This document shows, in pieces, positions 1-7,868 of a stretch of DNA of 33,716 nucleotides. Position 1 is the stretch's first letter. Every line of letters starts with the position of its first letter. Source of the stretch: Spirochaetales bacterium (GTDB taxonomy: Bacteria > Spirochaetota > Spirochaetia > SZUA-6 > DRHE01); contig JAUVWI010000038.1 in the NCBI GenBank assembly GCA_030604195.1, positions 1 to 33,716 of the forward strand, read 5' to 3'. Made by a program: the position numbers and the translations under genes. The notes under the pieces are model-generated. The model was not told the DNA's origin. It made no database searches and saw only the letters and a program-made list of their open reading frames with translations.

Positions 1-103
1 AATTTACACCAATTTTATCATATCAAACGGGCTGTGGTGCGTCTACTCATTTAAAAGACGAAAAAAAATCTATTTGTTTGTAAGTATCTATTGTGTGTGG
101 ATT

Positions 104-109
104 TATAAT
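104..109 (+). promoter_or_regulatory. possible -10 box upstream of metX
   Basis: A perfect TATAAT lies at 104-109, but no good -35 box sits 16-18 bases upstream, so this is only a weak promoter call. If it is used, transcription would begin near 116. That would leave a leader of about 115 bases before metX and would place the ATG at 112 outside the transcript. The leader contains an imperfect 7-bp stem (CCGTCAG near 130-136 against CTGACCGG near 161-168), for which I recognise no riboswitch class. Confidence 0.3.
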
Positions 110-187
110 TTATGCGTCAGTACTGCGAACCGTCAGAACAGGCAGGGCATAGGGATAAGGCTGACCGGCACAGGAAGGAGAGTTATC

Positions 188-235
188 TTGACAATCAGCC
201 GAACAATTACTACTTTGACTGCAAAACTAAGATGA
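188..235 (+). CDS. possible 15-codon leader peptide overlapping metX
   Basis: A strong ribosome-binding site, GGAAGGAG at 173-180, is followed after 7 bases by a TTG at 188. That TTG opens a 15-codon frame ending in TGA at 233-235. The stop overlaps the preferred metX ATG (232-234) as ATGA, the usual geometry for translational coupling. The peptide would be rich in Thr and Ile with no methionine codons after the start, so it is not a classic methionine attenuator. The same frame is open back to the window edge, so these codons could instead be the end of an upstream gene. Confidence 0.3.
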   Translation: MTISRTITTLTAKLR

Positions 236-1368
236 AAAAAAATGATCGCTCAGCCGGATTGGTTACTCCAAAAGATTTTTCCTTTGCAGAGCCTCCCAAT
301 AAGTTCCAACTGGAAAGCGGTAAAAAACTCGGACCCATAAATATCCGCTATGAAACCTATGGGGCTTTAAATGGTGACCGCAGCAACGCCATCCTGCTCT
401 TACACGCCTTTTCCGGAGATGCCCATGCCGCCGGATATTTATCTGGATCCGATAAAACCCCCGGCTGGTGGGACGCGATGGTGGGTCCGGGTAAAGCCTT
501 TGATACTGACAGGTACTTCTTAATCTGCTCTAATATTATCGGGGGTTGCCGGGGTTCAACAGGTCCCTCAAGTATCAACCCCCAAACAGGCAAGCCTTAC
601 GCTCTTTCTTTTCCTCTGATTACTATTAATGACATGGTCCGGACGCAGAATGAGCTGGTCAGACACCTGGGAATTTCCGAACTCTTCGCTGTAGCCGGCG
701 GCTCAATGGGAGGTATGCAGGCTTTGGAGTGGAGCATCTATTATCCTGATAAGGTAAGATCTGCTATTATCCTTGCCTCTACTGCGCGGATGACGGCGCA
801 AGGCATTGCTTTTAATGCTTTAAGCCGCAATGCCATTATGTCCGATTTTCGCTGGCAGGATGGCAATTATTACGGTAAAGAAATACCTTCCCGCGGTCTG
901 GCCATTGCCAGAATGGCAGGGCATATAACCTATCTGTCTGATGAAGCCATGCATAAGAAATTCGGCAGGCGGCTCCAGGGCAGGGAACAGTATGGCTATG
1001 ATTTTTCCGACGAGTTCGAAGTGGAAAGCTATCTTCAATACCAGGGAGACAAATTTGTGGAGCGCTTTGACGCCAACTCCTACATCTATATAAGCAAAGC
1101 TATGGACTACTTCGACCTGGGCGCCCGTTTTGGCGGCTTGAATGAGGCTTTTGCTGAAACCAGGGCTAAATTCCTGGTTGTATCCTTCTCCTCAGACTGG
1201 CTCTACCCTTCCTATCAGTCAAAAGAAATTGTATTTGCCCTTGCTAAAAACCGGAAAGATGTTTCCTATATCGAGATTAACTGTCCATATGGTCATGACT
1301 CTTTTCTACTGGAAACTGATCGGCAAAGCTCCATTATCAGCTCGTTTCTTGGAGGAATTCGTGGCTGA
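232..1368 (+). CDS. metX: homoserine O-acetyltransferase (MetX)
   Basis: This enzyme acylates the hydroxyl of L-homoserine from acetyl-CoA (some family members use succinyl-CoA), the first committed step of methionine synthesis in the cytosol. It is an alpha/beta-hydrolase fold protein. With the start at 232 it has 378 residues, normal for the family. The nucleophile elbow GGSMGG places Ser at about 158, the acid is Asp about 322 in SSDWLYP, and the His is about 355 in GHDSFLL, so the triad is complete. An ATG at 112 is in frame but adds 40 residues unlike MetX and has no ribosome-binding site; I prefer 232, which overlaps a possible leader-peptide stop. The 3' end overlaps metW by 8 bases, as in many bacteria where the two genes form an operon. 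Confidence 0.93.
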   Translation: MKKNDRSAGLVTPKDFSFAEPPNKFQLESGKKLGPINIRYETYGALNGDRSNAILLLHAFSGDAHAAGYLSGSDKTPGWWDAMVGPGKAFDTDRYFLICSNIIGGCRGSTGPSSINPQTGKPYALSFPLITINDMVRTQNELVRHLGISELFAVAGGSMGGMQALEWSIYYPDKVRSAIILASTARMTAQGIAFNALSRNAIMSDFRWQDGNYYGKEIPSRGLAIARMAGHITYLSDEAMHKKFGRRLQGREQYGYDFSDEFEVESYLQYQGDKFVERFDANSYIYISKAMDYFDLGARFGGLNEAFAETRAKFLVVSFSSDWLYPSYQSKEIVFALAKNRKDVSYIEINCPYGHDSFLLETDRQSSIISSFLGGIRG

Positions 1369-1960
1369 GTTTAAACGACCCCATTTAAATTATAATCAGA
1401 TCGTAAGAATTATCGAACCGAACTCCAGCGTACTCGACCTGGGCTGCGGCGATGGCGAGCTGCTCTCTCGCTTGATCAATGAAAAAAATGTTCAAGGCAG
1501 GGGAGTGGATATTGAAGAAGAGATGATCATTAAATGTATTGCCCGCGGTCTATCTGTTTTTCAGGGGAATCTGGATGAAGGGCTGAAGGATTACGCATCC
1601 GACAGCTACGACTATGTAATCTTAAACCAGACCCTGCAGGCTACTCATAAACCCATACTGGTGGTTAGAGAAATGCTCCGGGTGGGCAAAAAGGCAATTA
1701 TCTCCTTCCCCAATTTTGGCTGTTACAAACTGTTATTGCAGCTCCTTTTTCTGGGCAGAATGCCTGTTACCAGGGACCTGCCATACCAGTGGCACAACAC
1801 TCCCAATATTCATTTATGCACCAGACGGGATTTTATCGATCACTGCCGCAAAAACAGTATTACCATATTGGAGATTATTGATATAATAAATGAACAAAAA
1901 CTATGTTGCGTCTGGCCAAATTTCAGGACAACAGAGGTTATTTTCATCCTCCAGGCCTGA
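1361..1960 (+). CDS. metW: MetW methyltransferase-fold protein
   Basis: MetW is a small SAM-methyltransferase-fold protein that accompanies MetX and in several bacteria is needed for, or stimulates, homoserine acetylation. The SAM-binding motif VLDLGCGDGELL lies near residues 20-31, followed by the acidic VDIEEEM loop and the YDYVILNQTLQA segment typical of MetW. The frame is open further upstream inside metX, but a GTG at 1361 is preceded by GGAGG at 1351-1355 and gives 199 residues, the normal family length. It overlaps metX by 8 bases, so the pair is almost certainly co-translated. The gene ends 14 bases before a convergent gene. Confidence 0.9.
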   Translation: MAEFKRPHLNYNQIVRIIEPNSSVLDLGCGDGELLSRLINEKNVQGRGVDIEEEMIIKCIARGLSVFQGNLDEGLKDYASDSYDYVILNQTLQATHKPILVVREMLRVGKKAIISFPNFGCYKLLLQLLFLGRMPVTRDLPYQWHNTPNIHLCTRRDFIDHCRKNSITILEIIDIINEQKLCCVWPNFRTTEVIFILQA

Positions 1961-1974
1961 ATAGAGTCCGGCCG

Positions 1975-2430
1975 TCAATTATCTTTTAATATCTCCAGAT
2001 CATAACGATCCTGGGCCCAGGCTTTATGTTTTCTCTCTTCTTCAGCCAGCCAGCTGAAGAGCTCTTTCACTTCAGTATGGGCAGCGAGAGATTCAAGCTC
2101 TTCATACAATTTTTCAGCCTTTTCCTCACGTTTAACTATCAGCACTAAAAAATCCCCATAATCCATATCCGGGGAGAACTCTTCCATCGCTATAAAATCA
2201 GTAAGCCGCGCTTTAACACTCTCAGAGCTGTGGAATAGACCGGATGAATCTTTTCCCTCTTTCAGCTCTTTCAGCTTATTCTCATGCTCTTTCTCCATAT
2301 CCGCCATGAACAGCAGAAGCTTCCTGAATTCCATACGTTGTGTCTTACGGGCATAATCCAGGTAGACCTCCTGAGATTCCCTTTCTCTTTCCAGAGCAAA
2401 ATCAATAATCTCTTTAATATCATTATCCAT
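1975..2430 (-). CDS. rubrerythrin-like ferritin-fold protein
   Basis: This 151-residue protein has the four-helix di-iron pattern of the rubrerythrin/ferritin-like family. All six expected metal ligands can be placed: E16, E46-x-x-H49, E102 and E132-x-x-H135. The spacing E(7)Y is the same in both halves (E16/Y23, E102/Y109), as expected for this internally duplicated fold. It lacks the C-terminal rubredoxin Cys4 domain, so it is a stand-alone domain with a probable role in peroxide or iron handling. It is convergent with metW and divergent from the HEAT-cyclase gene. The ribosome-binding site before the ATG is weak. A TTGACT/TATTTT pair with 17-base spacing (2461-2466 and 2438-2443, minus strand) could be its promoter, leaving almost no leader. 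The exact substrate is not visible. Confidence 0.78.
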   Translation of the reverse strand: MDNDIKEIIDFALERERESQEVYLDYARKTQRMEFRKLLLFMADMEKEHENKLKELKEGKDSSGLFHSSESVKARLTDFIAMEEFSPDMDYGDFLVLIVKREEKAEKLYEELESLAAHTEVKELFSWLAEEERKHKAWAQDRYDLEILKDN

Positions 2431-2500
2431 GACTCTTAAAATAACATATTAAAATGTTTCAGTCAAAACCCGGTCGATCAACACATTTACTGATGAAATA

Positions 2501-2529
2501 TTGACAGGAAAAGGTAAAATGATTAAACT
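2501..2529 (+). promoter_or_regulatory. candidate sigma70-type promoter for the HEAT-cyclase gene
   Basis: A perfect -35 hexamer TTGACA at 2501-2506 is followed after 17 bases by TAAACT at 2524-2529, which matches 4 of 6 positions of the -10 consensus. Transcription would start near 2536, about 23 bases before the ATG at 2559. It lies in the divergent gap between the ferritin-like gene and the cyclase gene. Confidence 0.5.
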
Positions 2530-2558
2530 GAAACAACTGACTATAATATCAATGCTAT

Positions 2559-5500
2559 ATGAATAGTATAAAAAAGTTGAATCAGAAAAGTAAACCCACA
2601 CTAAGCAAAGAAGGTAAGATAACCGTTCTCTATCTTTTAAAAAATTTCTATAACGAGTCCATTTTTAATATGCTGATAAAAGAATTCTACAATTCGGATG
2701 TTGATATCAGCTTAACAGCAATCAAAGCCTCCGCCTCTCTGGGCAATGAATTTGCCATACCTCACCTCTACAGGATCCTGGAGCGTGGTAAAAATAAACA
2801 GCAAATAGCCGCAATACAGACCCTGGCTGAGATCAATGCGCCTTCAACTATTGAGAAAATGGCGAAATACTTTAATATCTTTCAAGAGCTCGAGATACGC
2901 AGAGAGATACTGAAAGCCATCAATAAAATCTCAGCGCTGCACCCCAGGGCTCGTGAGCTTAATAAATCAATCCTCCTGGACCCGAAAGAAAGCGGAAAAG
3001 AGCTTTTCCCCCAGGCAATCGAAGGGCTAGTCGAGGCGGAACAGCTTGATATTATCCAACCCTTTATAGAGCGGACTTCGCCCGAAGTAAGATTAACGAT
3101 CTTCAACCGGCTGCTTCTTTCCACCACCAGGGAAGCCGGCTCATTTATTCAGTCTCTGCGGGAGAGGGCGCGCGAGTTTACGCCTGAAACGCTGGGCTAC
3201 TATCTATGCGCTTATGAATTAAAAACCGTTAACCCCCAGCAAAACTTCGTCCTTGATCTGCTGCAGAATACCAGTCGAAATACTCCTGCCGCTTTTCTAT
3301 CTTCTCTTTCCAGTTATAATGGCAGAATACCCAACCCGACCCAGATCTACAAAATACTATTGCGTATTCCTTACATAGATCCCCAGGCCGAGGCCCTGAA
3401 TGGTGATCTTATGATAAAAATCGTAAACGAGGTAAAGGCTCAGGCGCCGCAACATTTTAATGAGCTCATTTTCACCACAGCCACTCACCTCGAGACAGTA
3501 TTCAGTAAGACAAAAAGGCAGTACCTGTCGCTAAAAGGGATAAAGGAAAAAAATTCCTTACTTACAATCCTTCTTGCCCAGACTTTAGAGTTATATTCCT
3601 CACCCAACCTGCTCCTGGAACTGCAGCAGTTTTTTAAAGCGGAAAAAATTGAAAATCCGGCTCTGATGGTGCAGAAGGTAAGAGATTATCTGCACTTTGC
3701 GCCTGAAGAGGATAAGCATCGTTTTGATGCCTGCATCCCTTTATTCAATATTACCGACAGGAAAGTACGGCTGCAGATTTCCTTCACCCTCTCTAAAATC
3801 AATCTGAACCGTCCCTCTCTGCTGCGCCGTTTGAACCGTCTAACCAGGGTTATAGGTACCCTGGAAATAAGGAACTCAGCAAAAAAGATATTGGAAATCC
3901 TGAATTTCAGCCGCCAGGAACGGATCCGCTTTCTTGAAGAGACTTGTATTGTAACCCTCTGCCAGCTTCAAAACCGGATAGTAATTGAACAGGCAAAGGA
4001 TATTCTTGGGGTTCCATTGAAAAACCTGCCATCCCTTAACGGCTATCTCAGGGGAGCGCGCTTTTTACCGCCGAAAATATTCATTGCTACCCTGCTGAAG
4101 CTCCTGCTAATCCGCAATCTGGATACTTACTCGAGAAGCCTGATCATTGACACTCTAAAACATATGCCTTTGAGCAATCTCAAAGGCATTTTGCCTCCTT
4201 TAGTAAAGTCCCTGGGTATGACTGAATGTGACCCGGAACAGAAAATCCGGATTGCTGAAGTTCTGTCAAGGTATGGCGATGCCACCCTGTTGCAACCCCT
4301 TTTGGCTTCAGCCGCTAACGGCGAAATCATGGTAAGAAAATTATCAATCTCAATACTTAAGAATATCGCAATTAATGAAAAGAATATCCCTCTCGATGTT
4401 TTGACCAATAGATTGTATCTCTTTTTAGAAGATAAAAATAAAGAGATCCAGGTAGAGGCTTTAGAGTCCCTGCTGGCATTGGGGGACGATTACGCTGTTC
4501 AGATTTTAAATGATTATTTCAACTCTAAAGATAAAGAAATAATTATCAAGCTATTGAATAACCTGGAGGCTTCCGTATCCACGGGGGTGCTCTCTCTGGT
4601 ACTGAAATTGATCTATTCCGATCAAAAAGCTGTGCAGGAAACCCTGCGCGAAATACTGCCGTCCTTCTGTCAGGGGAATTCATCTGAAAGTATTCGCGAA
4701 AGCCTGATTCAGTCCCTGGAGAGCGGAAAAACAGAAAGAGGCTCCCAACCCCAGAGAGTGATACCGGCGGATCAATCTGATGACTTAATAGAACATGCCA
4801 AACTGGAATTCAAGTTCAGAAGAGAAAATTCCCAGGTACTCACCGTGTTTTTTATTGATATTGTCAGCTATACCGAAAAAAGCTCTGAGGCGGATACCTC
4901 CACCCTGATCAAGCTTATCCAGGTATTTGAAGAGATCGCTATTTCCTCGATTAACAGGTTTAAAGGGAATCTGATTAAAAAAATGGGAGACGGCCTGCTC
5001 GTAACCTTCAAACATCCGCTTAACGGCGCATTAGCCGCCATGACCATCCAGGAAAAGATAGCTGAATATAACCAATACAAGGTTGACGAACAAAAATTCA
5101 ATGTTCGTATGGGGCTGAATACCGGACTGGTCATCAGAAGAGACCGTGACGTTTATGGTGATACGGTAAATGTTGCCTCCCGGATGGAATCTGCCGCTAA
5201 TCCCGGGGATATTCTACTCACCCAGGATACTTATAATGAAGTTAAAGATTATATACGCTGTACCAGATTAGGAGATATTCTAGTTAAAGGGAAAAAGGAA
5301 GCCATTACTGCTTATTCTGCGGAAAAGATGATGGTGGATATCGGGAAGGTTCTAAAAGCAAAGGATTCCCAGCTTTTAACCACTACCCGGAAAGCCAATC
5401 CACTGGAAAGATTAAAGGAATCCACTTTTACACCTGAATACAATTTTCCCGAAAGCTGCAACATTGAACCTGCAGTAATATCGAACCTGCAAGAACTCTT

Positions 5501-5633
5501 CAATGATATGACCCGGGCTATTGAAGAAATTTCTCACGATTACCATGAAGAGTATATCTTCAAAAAATATCTGCAGGATAAATGGAATAAACTGACTGAA
5601 ATCAGGGCGGAAGCTCCAGCCATCAGAAAATAA
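2559..5633 (+). CDS. HEAT-repeat protein with C-terminal class III adenylate cyclase domain
   Basis: This 1024-residue protein should make cAMP from ATP. Residues 760-925 form a class III cyclase domain with all six functional residues: metal-binding D767 (FFIDIVSYT) and D811 (KKMGDG), adenine-selecting K807 and D868, and transition-state N871 and R875 (NVASR). The Lys/Asp pair predicts ATP rather than GTP. Residues 20-720 are helical repeats of HEAT/armadillo type, clearest at about 60-130 and 565-700, a likely protein-binding or sensing scaffold. A 100-residue C-terminal extension has no recognised domain. I see no signal peptide or membrane segment, so it should be cytosolic. The ATG at 2559 lacks a clear ribosome-binding site. 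The gene appears monocistronic and ends just before the infC promoter. Confidence 0.88.
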   Translation: MNSIKKLNQKSKPTLSKEGKITVLYLLKNFYNESIFNMLIKEFYNSDVDISLTAIKASASLGNEFAIPHLYRILERGKNKQQIAAIQTLAEINAPSTIEKMAKYFNIFQELEIRREILKAINKISALHPRARELNKSILLDPKESGKELFPQAIEGLVEAEQLDIIQPFIERTSPEVRLTIFNRLLLSTTREAGSFIQSLRERAREFTPETLGYYLCAYELKTVNPQQNFVLDLLQNTSRNTPAAFLSSLSSYNGRIPNPTQIYKILLRIPYIDPQAEALNGDLMIKIVNEVKAQAPQHFNELIFTTATHLETVFSKTKRQYLSLKGIKEKNSLLTILLAQTLELYSSPNLLLELQQFFKAEKIENPALMVQKVRDYLHFAPEEDKHRFDACIPLFNITDRKVRLQISFTLSKINLNRPSLLRRLNRLTRVIGTLEIRNSAKKILEILNFSRQERIRFLEETCIVTLCQLQNRIVIEQAKDILGVPLKNLPSLNGYLRGARFLPPKIFIATLLKLLLIRNLDTYSRSLIIDTLKHMPLSNLKGILPPLVKSLGMTECDPEQKIRIAEVLSRYGDATLLQPLLASAANGEIMVRKLSISILKNIAINEKNIPLDVLTNRLYLFLEDKNKEIQVEALESLLALGDDYAVQILNDYFNSKDKEIIIKLLNNLEASVSTGVLSLVLKLIYSDQKAVQETLREILPSFCQGNSSESIRESLIQSLESGKTERGSQPQRVIPADQSDDLIEHAKLEFKFRRENSQVLTVFFIDIVSYTEKSSEADTSTLIKLIQVFEEIAISSINRFKGNLIKKMGDGLLVTFKHPLNGALAAMTIQEKIAEYNQYKVDEQKFNVRMGLNTGLVIRRDRDVYGDTVNVASRMESAANPGDILLTQDTYNEVKDYIRCTRLGDILVKGKKEAITAYSAEKMMVDIGKVLKAKDSQLLTTTRKANPLERLKESTFTPEYNFPESCNIEPAVISNLQELFNDMTRAIEEISHDYHEEYIFKKYLQDKWNKLTEIRAEAPAIRK

Positions 5634-5650
5634 ACCGCTGACATCCCCCT

Positions 5651-5679
5651 TTGACTCTTTTTGCCAACCATGATATATT
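5651..5679 (+). promoter_or_regulatory. sigma70-type promoter of the infC operon
   Basis: TTGACT at 5651-5656 and TATATT at 5674-5679 are separated by exactly 17 bases and match 5 of 6 positions each. Transcription would begin near 5686, leaving about 67 bases before the infC start at 5753. The promoter overlaps the start of the longest possible infC reading frame, which is one reason to reject that longer start. Confidence 0.7.
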
Positions 5680-5752
5680 ACCCTTGGTATCTAACAATGA
5701 TTCTCCCAGGCATATTAAAACGGGAGGTCATGATACTGCCAAAGGAGGTACA

Positions 5753-6271
5753 TTGGCGTCTAAAGAGTTAAGGATTAATAATCGGATACAGGCCAGGGAA
5801 ATCAGGCTGATTGACGACCAGGGTAATCAAAGAGGTATAATACCTACAATGGAAGCATTGGATCTTGCAAAAGAGTCCGGTACGGATCTGGTTGAGGTGT
5901 CTCCAAACGCCAATCCGCCGGTATGCAAACTCCTGGATTACGGTAAATATAAATTTGAGCAGGAAAAACGGTTGAAAGAGTCCAGGAAAAAAATTAAAAC
6001 TATAAAGCTTAAAGAGATACGGATGCAGCCCAAAATTGAAAATCACGATCTTCAATTTAAAACCAAACATATAAGAGAGTTCCTGGGGCAGGGATTCAAA
6101 GTAAAGGTAACCATACGATTCAGAGGAAGAGAGTTAGCTCATACTGAATTGGGTAAGGACAAACTTGATAAAGTGCTGGAATTGCTTGAAGATTCTTATA
6201 ATATAGAAAGTCCTCCCAAGATGGAAGGAAGATTTATGTCAATGTTTCTAAGCCCAAAATCCAAAAAATGA
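5753..6271 (+). CDS. infC: translation initiation factor IF-3
   Basis: IF-3 binds the 30S subunit, prevents premature 50S joining and proofreads the start codon. The protein shows the N-terminal domain ([19 protein letters not shown], with the [17 protein letters not shown] signature in the middle) and the C-terminal domain ([14 protein letters not shown] to the RFRGRE segment). The start is a TTG at 5753 preceded by AAAGGAGG at 5741-5748; this gives 172 residues, the usual family length. The longer frame from 5651 begins inside the promoter. Rare start codons in infC are known to allow self-regulation because IF-3 discriminates against them. An out-of-frame ATT overlaps the TTG (5752-5754). 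It heads infC-rpmI-rplT. Confidence 0.95.
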   Translation: MASKELRINNRIQAREIRLIDDQGNQRGIIPTMEALDLAKESGTDLVEVSPNANPPVCKLLDYGKYKFEQEKRLKESRKKIKTIKLKEIRMQPKIENHDLQFKTKHIREFLGQGFKVKVTIRFRGRELAHTELGKDKLDKVLELLEDSYNIESPPKMEGRFMSMFLSPKSKK

Positions 6272-6314
6272 GTAAGATTAAGTAAGAAAGAGACATTGCA
6301 GAAGGAGAGATTGA

Positions 6315-6512
6315 ATGCCAAAGATGAAGACCAGAAAAAGCGCGGCGAAGCGATATAAAATAACCGGGAATGGGAAGGTCCGCTATAAAAAACAGGGGCT
6401 GCGCCATATTCTTACCAAGAAAAAAAGCAAACGCAAACGGAATCTTCGCAATGCAGCTATTCTGAGTGATGTTGAAACAAAGCGGATTAAACAATTATTG
6501 CCATATGGATAA
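6315..6512 (+). CDS. rpmI: 50S ribosomal protein L35
   Basis: L35 is a small, very basic 65-residue protein of the large subunit. The sequence begins [14 protein letters not shown] and continues with the [17 protein letters not shown] stretch typical of bL35. An AAGGAGAG ribosome-binding site precedes the ATG. It lies between infC and rplT in the standard order. Confidence 0.97.
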   Translation: MPKMKTRKSAAKRYKITGNGKVRYKKQGLRHILTKKKSKRKRNLRNAAILSDVETKRIKQLLPYG

Positions 6513-6529
6513 GAGTAAGGAGATATTAA

Positions 6530-6895
6530 ATGCCCAGAGCTGTTGACGGAACACGAAGGAAAAATCGACGAAAAAAAATACTCAAACAAGCCAAAGGTTA
6601 CTGGGGGGGCAGAAGTAAACTGCTGCGAACCGCAAAAGATGCAGTTGCAAAATCGCTAACCTATGCCTACCGTGACCGTAAAAACAGAAAACGGGTTTTC
6701 CGGTCACTCTGGATTGCCCGTATTTCCGCTGCCTGCCGGCAGAATGGAATTACTTATTCCCGATTCATTAACGGCCTGAAAGCTGCCGGGATCGAATTGA
6801 ATCGCAAGATTCTCTCAAACATGGCTATAGAAGACCCCCAGGGCTTCAATGCCCTGGTTGATAAAGCAAAATCAACACTGGGAGCAGATAAATAA
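6530..6895 (+). CDS. rplT: 50S ribosomal protein L20
   Basis: L20 binds 23S rRNA early in large-subunit assembly and in other bacteria represses its own operon. The 121-residue protein starts [18 protein letters not shown] and carries the [15 protein letters not shown] and [15 protein letters not shown] segments characteristic of bL20. A GGAG ribosome-binding site lies just upstream. Its TAA stop shares one base with the ATG of the next gene (TAATG), so the cell-division genes downstream are probably translated from the same mRNA. Confidence 0.97.
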   Translation: MPRAVDGTRRKNRRKKILKQAKGYWGGRSKLLRTAKDAVAKSLTYAYRDRKNRKRVFRSLWIARISAACRQNGITYSRFINGLKAAGIELNRKILSNMAIEDPQGFNALVDKAKSTLGADK

Positions 6896-7263
6896 TGATT
6901 CATCTGGATCAGATCCGCCTGCTGGAAGGCAAAACCATTAAGGCTATTGAGCTGATTAATACGCTCAGGGAAGAGAATAAGGCTCTGAAGAAAACCATCG
7001 ATACTTCTCAGGCAAGGATGGAGGAGTTGGAAAACCTGGTGCAGGAGTTCAAATCCGATCAAGACGAAATTGAACAATCAATACTCAGAGCCATGAAAAA
7101 CCTTGAGCAGCTTGAAGACGACATCACTAAACCGGAAAGCAAAAAAAAAACAACATCGATTGTAGATGAAGATGCTTCCCCCGAAATTGAATCAGAATCG
7201 GGGTCATTGATCTTTGAAACAGAACCTGATGAAGAAAAAAAGCAGGAGCTGGATATCTTCTAA
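6895..7263 (+). CDS. ZapB-like coiled-coil protein
   Basis: This 122-residue protein is a long coiled coil over about residues 1-80 (LDQIRLLEGKTIKAIELI then repeated heptads) followed by a highly acidic, Glu-rich tail. The N-terminal segment resembles ZapB-type division proteins, which bridge the Z ring and its partners, and the next gene is a ZapA homologue, which supports a divisome role. It overlaps the rplT stop by one base. No enzymatic motif is present. Coiled coils match many proteins by chance, so the ZapB label rests mainly on context. Confidence 0.6.
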   Translation: MIHLDQIRLLEGKTIKAIELINTLREENKALKKTIDTSQARMEELENLVQEFKSDQDEIEQSILRAMKNLEQLEDDITKPESKKKTTSIVDEDASPEIESESGSLIFETEPDEEKKQELDIF

Positions 7264-7273
7264 CCTTTAGCCT

Positions 7274-7612
7274 ATGGAGAATGAATTTTTCAGGTTTGAT
7301 ATCCTGGGTGTCTCCTTTTCGATCAAATCAAGAGATAATATCGAAGATCTCAGTGAAATTTCTGAATACCTGAGATTTAAGATTGATGAAGTCACGGAGG
7401 AGAGTCGTCTTTCGGACCCTTTGAAGATATCTTTGCTTACCTCGTTAAACCTGGTTGATGAACTTTTTAAATTAAAACGGGTACTGCACCAGGAAAATAA
7501 CAGAGAGCAGCCCTCTCCGGACACCATCGAAGCTGAAAGGATTACTAAAGCCCTGCTTAAGAGAATCGAAGAGAGCCTCCAGGAGCAAGGCCCTGCAATC
7601 GTTCACGAATAA
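7274..7612 (+). CDS. zapA: cell division protein ZapA
   Basis: ZapA binds and bundles FtsZ filaments at midcell. The 112-residue protein has the family pattern: a beta-rich N-terminus with DILGVSFSIKS, then SEISEYLRFKIDEV, a helical LKISLLTSLNLVDELFKLK segment and a C-terminal coiled-coil helix. It follows the ZapB-like gene by 10 bases in what seems to be a ribosomal-protein/division operon. A 6S RNA gene lies directly downstream, the same zapA-ssrS neighbourhood seen in enterobacteria. Confidence 0.82.
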   Translation: MENEFFRFDILGVSFSIKSRDNIEDLSEISEYLRFKIDEVTEESRLSDPLKISLLTSLNLVDELFKLKRVLHQENNREQPSPDTIEAERITKALLKRIEESLQEQGPAIVHE

Positions 7613-7667
7613 TTATCTTAAAGAAGGTTTATAGTGTAGCAGTACTTAAAAGCGTATTTTAAAATCG

Positions 7668-7846
7668 AGCCCTGCTGTGTTCGCGAGGAGATTTTTATCT
7701 TCTTGGGTCAAACCACCTTTACGGGATTCCTAATTTCAGTTGTTGATTGCCTTCCGGCAATGCCTGAAAGCATGATTCGCTGATGCGGAAACCCACTTGG
7801 ACATTACGGTTCAAGAGGATGTTCTCCGGACGGCACGAGCGGGGCT
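7668..7846 (+). ncRNA. ssrS: 6S RNA
   Basis: 6S RNA mimics an open promoter and sequesters the housekeeping RNA polymerase in slow growth. This non-coding gap folds end to end. AGCCCTGCT (7668-7676) pairs with AGCGGGGCT (7838-7846), GTG 7677-7679 pairs with CAC 7834-7836 across a one-base bulge, and GGAGA (7687-7691) pairs with TCTCC (7823-7827). The 5' GTGTTCGCGAGG and 3' CCGGACGGCACGAGCGG elements match conserved 6S terminal-stem sequences, and a CTTGGACATTACGGTTCAAG hairpin (about 7797-7816) resembles the one in E. coli 6S. The length, about 180 bases, is typical. It lies directly after zapA, as in enterobacteria. Exact ends could differ by several bases. Confidence 0.82.
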
Positions 7847-7868
7847 TTTAAAAAATATTTAAAAAATA

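Noticed and set aside
112-231. Longer metX reading frame from the ATG at 112
   Set aside because: The extra 40 residues do not look like MetX, the ATG has no ribosome-binding site and it lies next to a possible -10 box, so it may be outside the transcript.
116-231. SAM or other riboswitch in the metX leader
   Set aside because: One imperfect stem is present, but none of the conserved cores of the SAM riboswitch classes I know can be found.
1142-1360. Longer metW reading frame inside metX
   Set aside because: It overlaps metX coding sequence out of frame; the GTG at 1361 with GGAGG gives the family's normal length.
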